From Micromonosporaceae bacterium (GTDB lineage Bacteria; Actinomycetota; Actinomycetes; Mycobacteriales; Micromonosporaceae): DNA of 64,000 nt. Numbering within the stretch: the first letter of the stretch is position 1; every line of letters begins with the position of its first letter. Where the stretch lies: NCBI GenBank assembly GCA_009377645.1, contig WHTQ01000005.1, positions 1 through 64,000 of the forward strand, written 5' to 3'. The notes under the pieces were generated by a model. It was given only the letters and a program-made list of their open reading frames with translations. It ran no database searches and was not told the DNA's origin. The position numbers and the translations under genes were made by a program. Below, piece after piece: positions 39,225 through 48,478 of the stretch.

Positions 39225-39536
39225 CTAACCAGGGGCGGGAGCCCCGGGGTCATCGGCCCGGGCGGGCCGGCTCCACGGTGGCGCCGAGACCGTCCGTATC
39301 CCGTCGGTCTGGACGAAGATCGACCGGCGCTTGACCGCGTCGCCGGCGGCGTTCAGCTGGTAGCCGTCGAGCCACACCCAGCCGGTGTAGGTGGGCCAGT
39401 CGTGGACCCGGATCACCCGGAACAGGATCGGGGTGGCGAACTGGACGCTCGCGTCCCGGGTCACCTGCAGCACATCACCCGAACGGGGAACCTGGCCGCC
39501 CGTACCGTGCGGGCCGCCGTTCCGTACCGTGCCCAC
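39225..39536 (-). CDS. Hypothetical protein (start uncertain)
   Basis: PRSGDVLQVTRDASVQFATPILFRVIRVHDWPTYTGWVWLDGYQLNAAGDAVKRRSIFVQTDGIRTV, non-biased composition; GTG at 39536. Confidence 0.65.
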   Translation of the reverse strand: MGTVRNGGPHGTGGQVPRSGDVLQVTRDASVQFATPILFRVIRVHDWPTYTGWVWLDGYQLNAAGDAVKRRSIFVQTDGIRTVSAPPWSRPARADDPGAPAPG

Positions 39537-39562
39537 GTCGCCTCCCGTGCCGCAGTCACCGC

Positions 39563-39588
39563 CGGTTGGCCGCCTGCGCGGCCAACCG
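39563..39588. other. 11-bp-arm hairpin CGGTTGGCCGC-CTGC-GCGGCCAACCG
   Basis: Perfect inverted repeat with 4-nt loop in the divergent intergenic region. Confidence 0.75.
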
Positions 39589-39834
39589 ACGTGTTGCGCG
39601 CGGTGTCTCCCACCGCCGGAGCCGCTGCCGGCGTACGGCGGCGGGGACCTACCGCGGCCGCCCGAGCCGGAGAGAGAACCCTCGATGACGCGGGCTATAC
39701 CTTGCAGCCTGCACCAGATCGCCGGTCGTGGCAAGTGTTCGGTGGGCCGGCGGCAGTCGCGTCCCGGTCGCCGGTGGTTCGTTGTATCGAGCAGAGCAGA
39801 CCATACCGGCAAGGCGGGTAGGCGAGTGAGGACG

Positions 39835-40191
39835 ATGAGCTCAGAGACGCAGCAGCGGTACGGCTCGGAGCTGGCCACCGGGTTCCGGCGGGCCGCGGTG
39901 GAGGCCTCCGAGGGTGACTCGCCCAACGGCACCACGTACCAGCCGCCCACGGAGAAGCCCCGGCTGCCCTCGCTGGACCTGGAGGAGCCGGCCGAGCCGG
40001 ACTTCTCGTCGACCAGCTGGCTGGACACCTCGAGCGGCAACCTGGCCGACCATCCGTTACTGCGCGGGCTGCTGCTGGAGCTGCCCCCGAAGGGCAGCAC
40101 CCCGCCGCCCGGCTGGCTGGACCGCTGGTTCGAGGCGACCCGCTCGATCCTGGAGCTGCTCTACGTCCACGACGGCGCCCTCCGCCGCTGA
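39835..40191 (+). CDS. Hypothetical protein
   Basis: MSSETQQRYGSELATGFRRAAVEASEGDSPNGTTYQPPTEKPRLPSLDLEEPAEPDFSSTSWLDTSSGNLADHPLLRGLLLELPPKGS... Confidence 0.7.
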   Translation: MSSETQQRYGSELATGFRRAAVEASEGDSPNGTTYQPPTEKPRLPSLDLEEPAEPDFSSTSWLDTSSGNLADHPLLRGLLLELPPKGSTPPPGWLDRWFEATRSILELLYVHDGALRR

Positions 40192-40211
40192 CCCGGCTCG
40201 ATTGAAGAGGG

Positions 40212-40244
40212 GACCCCTCCGGGGGTCGCAGCCCCAGCAGGGGC
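40212..40244. terminator. Tandem GC hairpins between convergent genes (candidate bidirectional terminator)
   Basis: GACCCC-TCCG-GGGGTC and GCCCC-AGCA-GGGGC in the 60-bp gap between stops at 40191 and 40252. Confidence 0.6.
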
Positions 40245-40251
40245 GCCCTCC

Positions 40252-41058
40252 TCAGACCGGGAAGCCGGTGAGCCGGCCGGTGGCCGGGGCCGGCGGGCGG
40301 GCCGGCCACAGCCGGGTCTTCTGGGCGGCGAGCCGGGCCAGGTAGGCCGGGTTGAGGAGTAGGTACCGACGCCAGAGCCGGCGGGGCTCCAGGGCGAGGC
40401 GCCAGAGCCATTCCAGGCCGCGCCGTTGCATCCAGGCCGGCGGGGTCCGCAACAGCCCGGCGTGGTAGTCGAACGCCGCGCCGACCGCCAGCAGCGGCGC
40501 GTCCAGCAGCGGCCGCATCGCGTACGCGAAGATCTCCTGGCGTGGGCAGCCCAGCCCGACCAGCACCAGCCGTGCTCCGGAGGCCCGGATCCGGTCGGCG
40601 ATCGCGGTTTCCTCGCCGGGTTGCGCGGCCCGGAACTTGGACGCTTCCCGGCCGGCGATCCGTAGCCCCGGGAACCGCTCCCGCAGGTTCGCCACCAGCC
40701 GGTCCAGGGTCGCCTCGGTGGACCCGTAGAGGTAGACCGGCAGCCCTTCGGCGGCGCACTCGGCCAGCACCCGCAGGGTCAGCGTCGGCCCGTACACCCG
40801 CTCGGCCAACCCGGCCCCGTGCAGCAGGTTCAGCGCCCACCGCACCGGCTGCCCGTCCGGCGTGGCCAGGTCGAACGCGTTCAGCCGGGCGCCGTGCGCC
40901 GGGTCGGCCACGCCGGTCATCACCCCGTGTACGGCCAGCGCGGTCAGCGCCAGCGGGCGGCGGTCCCGGGCGGCGGCCAGCACCCGCTCGGTGGCGGCCT
41001 GGTAGTCGACCACGTCGACCAGCACCCCGAGCACACTCCGCTTGCCAGCGTCAATCAC
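40252..41058 (-). CDS. WecB/TagA/CpsF family glycosyltransferase
   Basis: [96 protein letters not shown]...[16 protein letters not shown]. Confidence 0.95.
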   Translation of the reverse strand: MIDAGKRSVLGVLVDVVDYQAATERVLAAARDRRPLALTALAVHGVMTGVADPAHGARLNAFDLATPDGQPVRWALNLLHGAGLAERVYGPTLTLRVLAECAAEGLPVYLYGSTEATLDRLVANLRERFPGLRIAGREASKFRAAQPGEETAIADRIRASGARLVLVGLGCPRQEIFAYAMRPLLDAPLLAVGAAFDYHAGLLRTPPAWMQRRGLEWLWRLALEPRRLWRRYLLLNPAYLARLAAQKTRLWPARPPAPATGRLTGFPV

Positions 41059-42133
41059 TGCCGATCCTCGGCACCCACACGTCGGCGTTCGCCTCGTGGA
41101 TCTCCCGCAGGATCGCCGGCACGTCGTAGCTGTGCCGCCAGTCCGGGTAGTGCGCCTGGAACTTGGCCATGCCGCTGATCCACCACTGGTGGTCGCCGAC
41201 CCGGTGTTGGTCGACGTAGTTGACCTTGGCTGCCCGGCCGGTGATCTGCTCGGCGATCCGGAACGCCTCCAGGTGGGAGGTGTTCGAGAACCGGCCCCCG
41301 CCCAGGTTGTAGACCTCGGCCGTGCGGGGCGCCCGGAAGAACGCTTCGAACGCGGTCAGCACGTCGTGGGAGTGGATCGCGTCCCGGACCATCTTGCCCT
41401 TGTAGCCGTAGAGGTTGTAGGTCCGGCCCTCCATCACGCAGCGCATCAGGTACGCGAGGAAGCCGTGCAGCTCGGCGGCGGAGTGCGCCGGGCCGGTCAG
41501 CGTACCGCAGCGGAAGTTCGCGGTGCGCAGCCCGAAGTAGCGCCCGTACTCCTGCACCATCACGTCGGCGGCCAGCTTCGAGACCCCGAACGGGGAGTGC
41601 AGGCAGCCGTCGACCGACATGTCCTCGGTGATCCCGTCGTGGTACGGGTGGTCGGACGCGATCTCGTACCGGGTCTCCAGCTCCCGCAGTGGCAGCTGGT
41701 TCGGCCGGTCCCCGTACACCTTGTTGGTGGAGCAGTTGATGAACGCCGCCTCCGGGCAGTGCGCTCGGGTGTGCTCCAGGACGTTCACGGTGCCGACCGC
41801 GTTCACGTCGAAGTCGACCAGCGGCTCCTTGGCGGACCAGTCGTGGCTGGGCTGCCCGGCGGTGTGGATCACGACGGCCAGGTCCGCGCCGTACTTCTTG
41901 AAGACCTGCTCCAGCCCGTCCCGGTCCCGGATGTCGGTGTCGAAGTGGGTGTAGCGCTCACCCAGGTCGTTGGTGAGCCGCAGCAGGCTCCAGGCGGTGG
42001 ACCCGTCGTCGCCGAAGAAGTAGCGGCGAAGGTCGTTGTCGATGCCGACCACGTCGAGCCCGAGGCCGGCGAAGTGCCGGGCCGCCTCCGAGCCGATCAA
42101 CCCGGCCGATCCGGTCACCAGCGCAACACTCAC
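41051..42133 (-). CDS. NAD-dependent epimerase/dehydratase (CDP-paratose 2-epimerase-like)
   Basis: [48 protein letters not shown]...[19 protein letters not shown]...[25 protein letters not shown]. Confidence 0.92.
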   Translation of the reverse strand: MSVALVTGSAGLIGSEAARHFAGLGLDVVGIDNDLRRYFFGDDGSTAWSLLRLTNDLGERYTHFDTDIRDRDGLEQVFKKYGADLAVVIHTAGQPSHDWSAKEPLVDFDVNAVGTVNVLEHTRAHCPEAAFINCSTNKVYGDRPNQLPLRELETRYEIASDHPYHDGITEDMSVDGCLHSPFGVSKLAADVMVQEYGRYFGLRTANFRCGTLTGPAHSAAELHGFLAYLMRCVMEGRTYNLYGYKGKMVRDAIHSHDVLTAFEAFFRAPRTAEVYNLGGGRFSNTSHLEAFRIAEQITGRAAKVNYVDQHRVGDHQWWISGMAKFQAHYPDWRHSYDVPAILREIHEANADVWVPRIGSD

Positions 42134-42346
42134 GAGCCTGCTCCAGCCTAGGGGATTCGCGACCCGCGAAGCATACCCGAGCCGCCGCCGCCAGCCCGCT
42201 GGCCACGTACGGTCATGGTCCGAGCAACGCAGCCGGGATCACGGCTATCCCGTCCGGCCGGCGGTACGCCCTACCATTAACGCGAGACTTACGCTGCCCT
42301 TCTAGCACGTGCCCGGGGACCGGCCGCGGCGCGCCTTCCGCTGGGG

Positions 42347-42429
42347 TGGGGAAGGGGGGAGTTGAACCCCCACGCCCTTTCGGGCACACGGACCTGAACC
42401 GTGCGCGTCTGCCATTCCGCCACTTCCCC
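42347..42429 (-). tRNA. tRNA-Leu (CAG)
   Basis: Reverse complement GGGGAAGTGGCGGAATGGCAGACGCGCACGGTTCAGGTCCGTGTGCCCGAAAGGGCGTGGGGGTTCAACTCCCCCTTCCCCA with long variable arm. Confidence 0.95.
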
Positions 42430-42641
42430 GAGCGAAGCGAGGGGAAGACTATCACTCCAGCCCCGGGCTTCGCGAACGCGGCTACCGGGAGAGCTGGACC
42501 CGCCAGTCCCCGGTCAGGTCCCCCTACTCGGGAGACGGAGGGTAGGTCCCGGCGGGTTGTCAGCACGTCCGGGCCGATCGGAGTGTGACCGCGGGTGCGA
42601 GCTACCGATACCATCGACTCCTCGGGAACCGAGGAGGAGCC

Positions 42642-43394
42642 GTGAGTGTGCTGCAGCGCTTCGAGAAGCGACTAGAGGGCCTCGTCGAGGGGGCTTTCGC
42701 GAAGGTGTTCAAGGGGGTTGTCCACCCCGTGGAGATCCTCAACGCGATGCAACGGGAGGCGGAGGCGCACAAGGCGATCTTGGCCGGCGGCCGCACTCTC
42801 GTTCCGAACCGATACGTCATCGACCTGTCGCCGTACGATCACAGCCGGCTCGCGCCGTACGCGGCCGCGCTGGCCCAGGAGCTGGCCCAGTCCCAGGCCG
42901 AGTTCATCGGCGAGCAGGCCTGGACGGTCTACGGCGACGTGATCGTCGAGATCGAGCGGGGGGAGGGGCTGGACACCGGGATGTTCCGGGTCACCGCCGA
43001 GGTGTTCAGCGGTGACCAGCCCCCGGCGCCGGAGCCGCCGCCCGCCTATCCGGGGGGGTACGAGCAGCCGGGGCCACCGATGGGCAGCCCGCCACCGGCG
43101 CCGGGCGGGCACCGGAACGTGCGGCTGGTCTCCGGGGACGGCCGGACCTACCCGCTCGGGATCGGGTCGACCGTGATCGGCCGCGGTGACCAGGCCACGC
43201 TCCGGCTGCCGGACGTCGGGATCTCCCGCCGGCACGCGCGGATCGACTACGACGGCAACCAGGTGGTGCTCACCGATCTGGGCTCCACCAACGGCTCGAT
43301 GGTCAACGGCCAGCGGGTCTCCGCTGTGGCCCTCAACCCCGGCGACATGGTCCAGATCGGCACGACCACGCTGACCTTCCGGGTGGATGGCTAA
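42642..43394 (+). CDS. fhaA: FHA domain protein FhaA (DUF3662 + FHA)
   Basis: VSVLQRFEKRLEGLVEGAFAKVFKGVVHPVEILNAMQREAEAHK; C-terminal FHA IGRGDQATLRLPDVGISRRHARIDYDGNQVVLTDLGSTNGSMVNG. Confidence 0.94.
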   Translation: MSVLQRFEKRLEGLVEGAFAKVFKGVVHPVEILNAMQREAEAHKAILAGGRTLVPNRYVIDLSPYDHSRLAPYAAALAQELAQSQAEFIGEQAWTVYGDVIVEIERGEGLDTGMFRVTAEVFSGDQPPAPEPPPAYPGGYEQPGPPMGSPPPAPGGHRNVRLVSGDGRTYPLGIGSTVIGRGDQATLRLPDVGISRRHARIDYDGNQVVLTDLGSTNGSMVNGQRVSAVALNPGDMVQIGTTTLTFRVDG

Positions 43395-43399
43395 CCGAC

Positions 43400-43885
43400 T
43401 TGGATGAGCTGGTCCTGCAGGTAGCCCGGTTCGGGCTGCTCGTACTGCTGTGGATCTTCGTGTTCACGGTGGTCGGGGTGGTCCGGCGGGACATGTTCGC
43501 CGGCGGGCGGGCCCGCCGGCTGGTGGCCGCGCCCCGGGCCGCCGGGACCCCTGGCCCGGTCGGCCAGGGCTCCGGCAAGCCCCGCCGGGGTCGGGCCGCG
43601 CACCATCTGGTGGTCACCGGCGGGCAGCTGGCCGGGACCCGGTTGACGCTGGGTGAGGCCCAGATCACGATCGGCCGGGCGGAGGACTCGACGCTCGTCA
43701 TCACCGACGACTACGCGTCGGCCCGGCACGCCCGACTGGTCCCCCGCTCGGGACAGTGGTTCATCGAGGATCTAGGCTCCACGAACGGCACGTACCTTGA
43801 CCGTGCCAAGATCAACGGCCCCACCCCCGTACCCATCGGTGTGCCGATCCGGATCGGCCGCACCTCGATAGAACTCCGGCCATGA
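43400..43885 (+). CDS. fhaB: FHA domain protein FhaB/FipA
   Basis: N-terminal TM then ITIGRAEDSTLVITDDYASARHARLVPRSGQWFIEDLGSTNGTYLD. Confidence 0.92.
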   Translation: MDELVLQVARFGLLVLLWIFVFTVVGVVRRDMFAGGRARRLVAAPRAAGTPGPVGQGSGKPRRGRAAHHLVVTGGQLAGTRLTLGEAQITIGRAEDSTLVITDDYASARHARLVPRSGQWFIEDLGSTNGTYLDRAKINGPTPVPIGVPIRIGRTSIELRP

Positions 43886-45345
43886 ATCTCACCCTCCGAT
43901 ACGCGGCCCGCAGCGACCGCGGCCTGGTCCGGGACGGAAATCAGGACTCCGTCTACGCCGGGCCGCGGCTGCTTGCCGTGGCCGACGGCATGGGCGGCAT
44001 GGCCGCCGGTGACGTCGCCAGCAACATCGTCATCGCCGCCATGGCTCCGCTGGACGAGGACGTCCCGGGCGACGCCATCGTGGACGCGCTGCGCGGCAGC
44101 GTGGAGACCGCCAACCAGCAGCTACGGGAGACCGTGGAGGCCAACCCGGAGCTGGAGGGGATGGGCACCACGCTGACCGCGCTGCTGTTCTCCGGCTCCC
44201 GGGCCGGGCTGGCCCACATCGGCGACTCCCGGGCCTACCTGTTGCGCGACGGCGAGCTGACCCAGATAACCAAGGACGACACGTACGTCCAGATGCTGGT
44301 CGACGAGGGCCGGATCAGCCCCGAGGAGGCGGGCAGCCACCCCCAGCGCTCGCTGCTCACCCGGGCGATGGACGGCCGCGACATCGACCCGGAGTACTCG
44401 GTGCGCACGGTGCTGGCCGGGGACCGCTACCTGATCTGCTCGGACGGACTGTCCGGGGTGGTCAGCGAGCAGACCATCGCCGACACGACGCGGGAGTACG
44501 TGGACCCGGAGCTGTGCGTGGAGCGGCTGGTCTCGCTCGCGCTGCGGGGCGGCGGCCCGGACAACGTCACCGTGATCGTGGTCGACGCCAGCGACGAGGA
44601 CATCGTGGAGGCGGCACCGGTGGTCGGCGGTGCCGCGGCCCCGGGGGGCGGTCCGGCGCAGGCCGCCGGGGCGGCGGAGACCGCGGCCGGGCGGGAGTCG
44701 ACCCCGGCCGCCCGCGCCTCCGCCCTGACTCCCCGCCCGCCCACCCCCGAGCCGGCCGCCGAGGTGGCCGCCGACGACGAGGCGGAGCGGCCGCCCCGGC
44801 ACCCGGTCCGCAACGCGGTCCTGCTGTCGGTGCTGTTGGCGCTGCTCGCCGGCGGCCTCTGGTACGGCTGGTCGGTCACCCAGTCCGGCTACTACGTGGG
44901 GGCGACCGACGAAGGCCGGGTGGCGGTGTTCCGGGGGGTGCCCGGCCGGGTCGCCGGGGTGGACCTGTCCAGCCTCCACACCAGCAGCGAGTACGGGGTG
45001 GACGACCTGCGCCAGCACGCCCAGGACCGGGTCCGGAACGGGACGATCCGGGCCGACAACGCCACCGATGCCGAACAGCGGATGTCCGAGCTGCTGGAGG
45101 GCGAGCTGAAGCCGCTCTGCCCCCGGTCGCCGAGCCCCTCCCCGAGCCCGACCGGCACCATCGCCCCGTCCGAGCCCGGCCCCACACCGTCCGGCTCCGG
45201 GGAGCCGGAGCGGGCCCAGCCGGCCTCGCCGGACCCGACCGCCAGCGCCGCCACCGCCCCCGCCCCACCGTCGGCCGGCCAGACCACCCAGCCGGCGCCG
45301 CCGCAGACCGATCCGTTCGACTGTCGGACCGAGCCAGCCGGATGA
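43882..45345 (+). CDS. pstP: PP2C-type Ser/Thr phosphatase PstP
   Basis: YAARSDRGLVRDGNQDSVYAGPRLLAVADGMGGMAAGDVASNIVI...GGPDNVTVIVVDA; C-terminal TM. Confidence 0.95.
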   Translation: MNLTLRYAARSDRGLVRDGNQDSVYAGPRLLAVADGMGGMAAGDVASNIVIAAMAPLDEDVPGDAIVDALRGSVETANQQLRETVEANPELEGMGTTLTALLFSGSRAGLAHIGDSRAYLLRDGELTQITKDDTYVQMLVDEGRISPEEAGSHPQRSLLTRAMDGRDIDPEYSVRTVLAGDRYLICSDGLSGVVSEQTIADTTREYVDPELCVERLVSLALRGGGPDNVTVIVVDASDEDIVEAAPVVGGAAAPGGGPAQAAGAAETAAGRESTPAARASALTPRPPTPEPAAEVAADDEAERPPRHPVRNAVLLSVLLALLAGGLWYGWSVTQSGYYVGATDEGRVAVFRGVPGRVAGVDLSSLHTSSEYGVDDLRQHAQDRVRNGTIRADNATDAEQRMSELLEGELKPLCPRSPSPSPSPTGTIAPSEPGPTPSGSGEPERAQPASPDPTASAATAPAPPSAGQTTQPAPPQTDPFDCRTEPAG

Positions 45346-46799
45346 CCGTGAGCACACCCACCGTGCCCGCCCCGCCCGCGCCCGCGGGTGCGGTCGGGCG
45401 TGGCCGGGGGCACCGCAACCCGCGTACCGCCGAGCTCGGGCTGCTGGTGCTGGCGATGCTGGTGGTGGCCGGGTTCGCGGCGGCGGTGGAGCTGCAGCTG
45501 CTGGAGACCCTGTCCGGCACGTTCTGGGTGCCGGCCGCGGTGCTGGCCGTGCTGTTCCTGGTCGCCCACATCGCGCTGCGGATCCTCGCCCCGTTCGCGG
45601 ACCCGGTGCTGCTGCCGGCGGTGGCGCTGCTGAACGGGGTCGGGGTGGCGTTCCTGCGCCGGCTCGACCTGGCCACCTCCGACCCGACCCAGCTCAGCAC
45701 CCAGGAGCCGGTGTTCAGTGGCGACGGTGGCCGCCAGCTGATCTGGACTCTGGTGGCGGTGGTCGGAGCGGTGGCGGTGCTCGCGGTGGTACGCGACCAC
45801 CGGTCGATCTCCCGGTACGCCTGGACACTCGGGCTGGTCGGGCTGATCCTGATGATCCTGCCCGGGCTGCTGCCGGCCAGCATCTCGGCCAGCGAGTTCG
45901 ACGAGTCCGCCAAGCTGTGGATCCGGATCGGGCCGTTCTCGATCCAGCCCGGCGAGTTCGCGAAGCTGGCGCTGCTGTGCTTCTTCGCGTACTACCTGGT
46001 CCGGAAGCGGGAGGTGCTCTCGCTGGCCGGGAAGCGGCTGCTCGGGCTGGACTTCCCGCGCGGCCGGGACCTGGGCCCGGTGGTGGTGGTCTGGCTGCTG
46101 TCGCTGATGGTCCTGCTGCTGCTGTCCGACCTCGGAATGTCCCTGCTCTACCTGGGCATGTTCGTGGCGATGCTGTATATCGCCACCGAACGGGCGAGCT
46201 GGCTGATCATCGGGGTGCTGCTGTTCAGCGGCGGCACCCTGCTGGCCTACCTGCTCGGCCATGCGGTCGGCGGGCCGTTCGCCAACTTCTCGCAGCGGGT
46301 CGACGTCTGGCTGGACCCGTTCCTGGACCCGTTCGGCTCCAGCCTGCAGCCGCTGCAGGCGCTGCTCGGGCTGGGCACCGGCGGGCTGTTCGGCACCGGC
46401 CCCGGGGCCGGGTCCCCGACCGAGGTGCCGGAGGTCCAGAACGACTTCATCTTCGCCGGGCTGGGCGAGGAGATCGGGCTGTTCGGACTGACCGCGATGC
46501 TGGTGGTGCTGCTGCTGCTGGTGACCCGCGGGATCAAGGCCGGGCTGGCGGTGCGGGACTCGTTCGGCAAGCTGCTCGCCGGCGGGCTGGCGTTCACGCT
46601 CGGGCTGCAGATCTTCGTGATCCTGGGCGGGGTGACCGGGCTGATCCCGCTGACCGGCCTGACCACGCCGTTCATGTCCGCCGGCGGGTCGGCGCTGATG
46701 GCCAACTGGGTGCTGGTGGCGCTGCTGCTGCGGATCTCGGATGCCGCCCGCCGGCCGGCGAACCCGCCGGTCGGGGCGGCCGGAGGTGACCGGCCATGA
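45342..46799 (+). CDS. FtsW/RodA/SpoVE family peptidoglycan glycosyltransferase
   Basis: LWIRIGPFSIQPGEFAKLALLCFFAYYLVRKREVLS...VQNDFIFAGLGEEIGLFG. Confidence 0.95.
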   Translation: MTVSTPTVPAPPAPAGAVGRGRGHRNPRTAELGLLVLAMLVVAGFAAAVELQLLETLSGTFWVPAAVLAVLFLVAHIALRILAPFADPVLLPAVALLNGVGVAFLRRLDLATSDPTQLSTQEPVFSGDGGRQLIWTLVAVVGAVAVLAVVRDHRSISRYAWTLGLVGLILMILPGLLPASISASEFDESAKLWIRIGPFSIQPGEFAKLALLCFFAYYLVRKREVLSLAGKRLLGLDFPRGRDLGPVVVVWLLSLMVLLLLSDLGMSLLYLGMFVAMLYIATERASWLIIGVLLFSGGTLLAYLLGHAVGGPFANFSQRVDVWLDPFLDPFGSSLQPLQALLGLGTGGLFGTGPGAGSPTEVPEVQNDFIFAGLGEEIGLFGLTAMLVVLLLLVTRGIKAGLAVRDSFGKLLAGGLAFTLGLQIFVILGGVTGLIPLTGLTTPFMSAGGSALMANWVLVALLLRISDAARRPANPPVGAAGGDRP

Positions 46800-48289
46800 A
46801 CGCCCCGCTGCGCCGGATCGGGATCCTGGTGATGGTCCTGTTCGGGCTGCTGTTCGCCAACCTCAACTGGGTGCAGGCCTACAAGGCCGACGAGTACCGG
46901 ACCAGCGAGTACAACACCGGCCGGGTGCAGGTCGCCGAGTACCGGCGGGAGCGCGGCCCGATCCTGGTCGGCCGGGACGCGATCGTCGCGGCGGTCAGCG
47001 AGGAGACCGACGGCCGGCTGCGGTTCCGGCGCACCTACCCGGAGGAGGAGCGCTGGGCGCACGTGGTCGGGTACAAGCCGGTCCTGATCGGCCCGGCCGG
47101 GCTGGAGCAGGCCGAGAACGACTTCCTCGCCGGCAACGCGGACCAGTTCTTCGTGGACCGGATCTGGGATCTGTTCGGCGGGCCGTCGGTCGGTGGCACG
47201 ATCCAGACCACGCTGTCCCGGCCGGCCCAGCAGACCGCGTACGAGCTGCTGCGGGACGCGACCGACAAGGGTGCGGTGGTGGCGCTGGACCCGCGCACCG
47301 GGGCGGTCCAGGCGATGGTGTCGGCGCCCAGCTTCGACCCGAACCCGCTCGCCTCGCACGACACCGGGGCCGCCGCGGCGGCGTACGCGGAGCTCTCCGA
47401 GGACGAGGATAAGCCGCTGCTGAACCGGGCGGTCTCGGAGCGGTTCCCGCCCGGTTCGGTGTTCAAGGTGATCGACACGGCGGCCGCGCTGCAGGCCGGG
47501 ATGGGGCCAGACACCGAGCTGGTGGGCGGCGCGGAGTACACCCCGGAGACCGGTGGGCCGATCGGGAACGCGCCCGGGGTGGTCTGCCCGGGCGAGATCA
47601 CGCTGGAGCAGTCGCTGGTCGTGTCCTGCAACACCGCGTTCTCCCGGCTGGCCGCCGAGGAGCTGGGCGCCGCCGCGCTGCAGGAGAGCGCGGCCGGGTT
47701 CGGGTTCGGCGACGACGAGCTGACGGTGGGGCGGCCGGACGGCGGCGGGATCCCGGTGGCGACCAGCGTCACCGGCGACCTGCAGCGCGAGGACGGCCAG
47801 GACGATCCGCCGACGGTCGCGCAGTCGGCGATCGGTCAGGCCAGCGTGGCGATGACCCCGCTGCAGGGGGCGCTGCTGGCGGCCACGGTCGCCAACGGCG
47901 GGGTGCAGATGCAGCCGTACCTGGTCGAGCAGCTGCAGGACGCGGACCTGCGCCCGGTCTACCGGGCGGAGCCTGCGGAGCTGCGCCGGCCGCTGCCGGC
48001 CGAGGCCGCCGAGACGCTGCGGGACATGATGGTCGGGGTGGTGACCGGCGGCACTGGCGGAAACGCCGCGATCTCCGGCGCCGTCGTAGGGGGGAAGACC
48101 GGGACCGCCGAGACCGGCGGCGACGGGGCCGACCACGGGTGGTTCGTCGGGTTCGCGATCGTCGACGGCGAGCCGGTGAGCGCGGTCGCCGTGCTGCTGG
48201 AGAACGCCGGGTCGGGGGGCAGCTCGGAGGCGGCCCGGATCGCCGGCCAGGTCCTGCAGGCGGCGATCGGGGACCAGGGGAGTGGATGA
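46796..48289 (+). CDS. pbpA: Penicillin-binding protein 2 (PbpA-type transpeptidase)
   Basis: AVQAMVSAPSFDPNPLASHD...SERFPPGSVFKVIDTAAALQ (SxxK), SCNTAFSRLA (SxN), GGKTGTAETGG (KTG). Confidence 0.95.
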   Translation: MNAPLRRIGILVMVLFGLLFANLNWVQAYKADEYRTSEYNTGRVQVAEYRRERGPILVGRDAIVAAVSEETDGRLRFRRTYPEEERWAHVVGYKPVLIGPAGLEQAENDFLAGNADQFFVDRIWDLFGGPSVGGTIQTTLSRPAQQTAYELLRDATDKGAVVALDPRTGAVQAMVSAPSFDPNPLASHDTGAAAAAYAELSEDEDKPLLNRAVSERFPPGSVFKVIDTAAALQAGMGPDTELVGGAEYTPETGGPIGNAPGVVCPGEITLEQSLVVSCNTAFSRLAAEELGAAALQESAAGFGFGDDELTVGRPDGGGIPVATSVTGDLQREDGQDDPPTVAQSAIGQASVAMTPLQGALLAATVANGGVQMQPYLVEQLQDADLRPVYRAEPAELRRPLPAEAAETLRDMMVGVVTGGTGGNAAISGAVVGGKTGTAETGGDGADHGWFVGFAIVDGEPVSAVAVLLENAGSGGSSEAARIAGQVLQAAIGDQGSG

Positions 48290-48478
48290 TAGCGATGCGT
48301 TGTGGGCATGGTGGCGAGCCGGTTGCGCCAGCGCCGTTTGACCGCACTGCCGGGGTAGGTCGTTGCAAGGGGCTGCGGATGGTGGTCATTCATGGCGGGG
48401 AGGGTGGCGAGCCGGTTGTGCCAGCGCCGGGTTCCCTTGCCGCTGCAGCAAGTCGTTGCAAGGGGTGGCGGTAGGTGC
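48286..48478. repeat. Two tandem 93-bp repeats between pbpA and pknA
   Basis: GGTGGCGAGCCGGTTGYGCCAGCGCCG at 48310 and 48403, GTCGTTGCAAGGGGYKGCGG at 48359 and 48452 (same internal spacing of 49, period 93). Confidence 0.88.

Noticed and set aside
39129-39821. 230-aa plus-strand ORF
   Set aside because: Composition and overlap with the better-supported minus-strand ORF (SGDVLQVTRDASVQFATPILFRVIRV...) argue against coding
46247-48136. 629-aa minus-strand ORF opposite ftsW/pbpA
   Set aside because: Antisense shadow; forward genes have catalytic motifs
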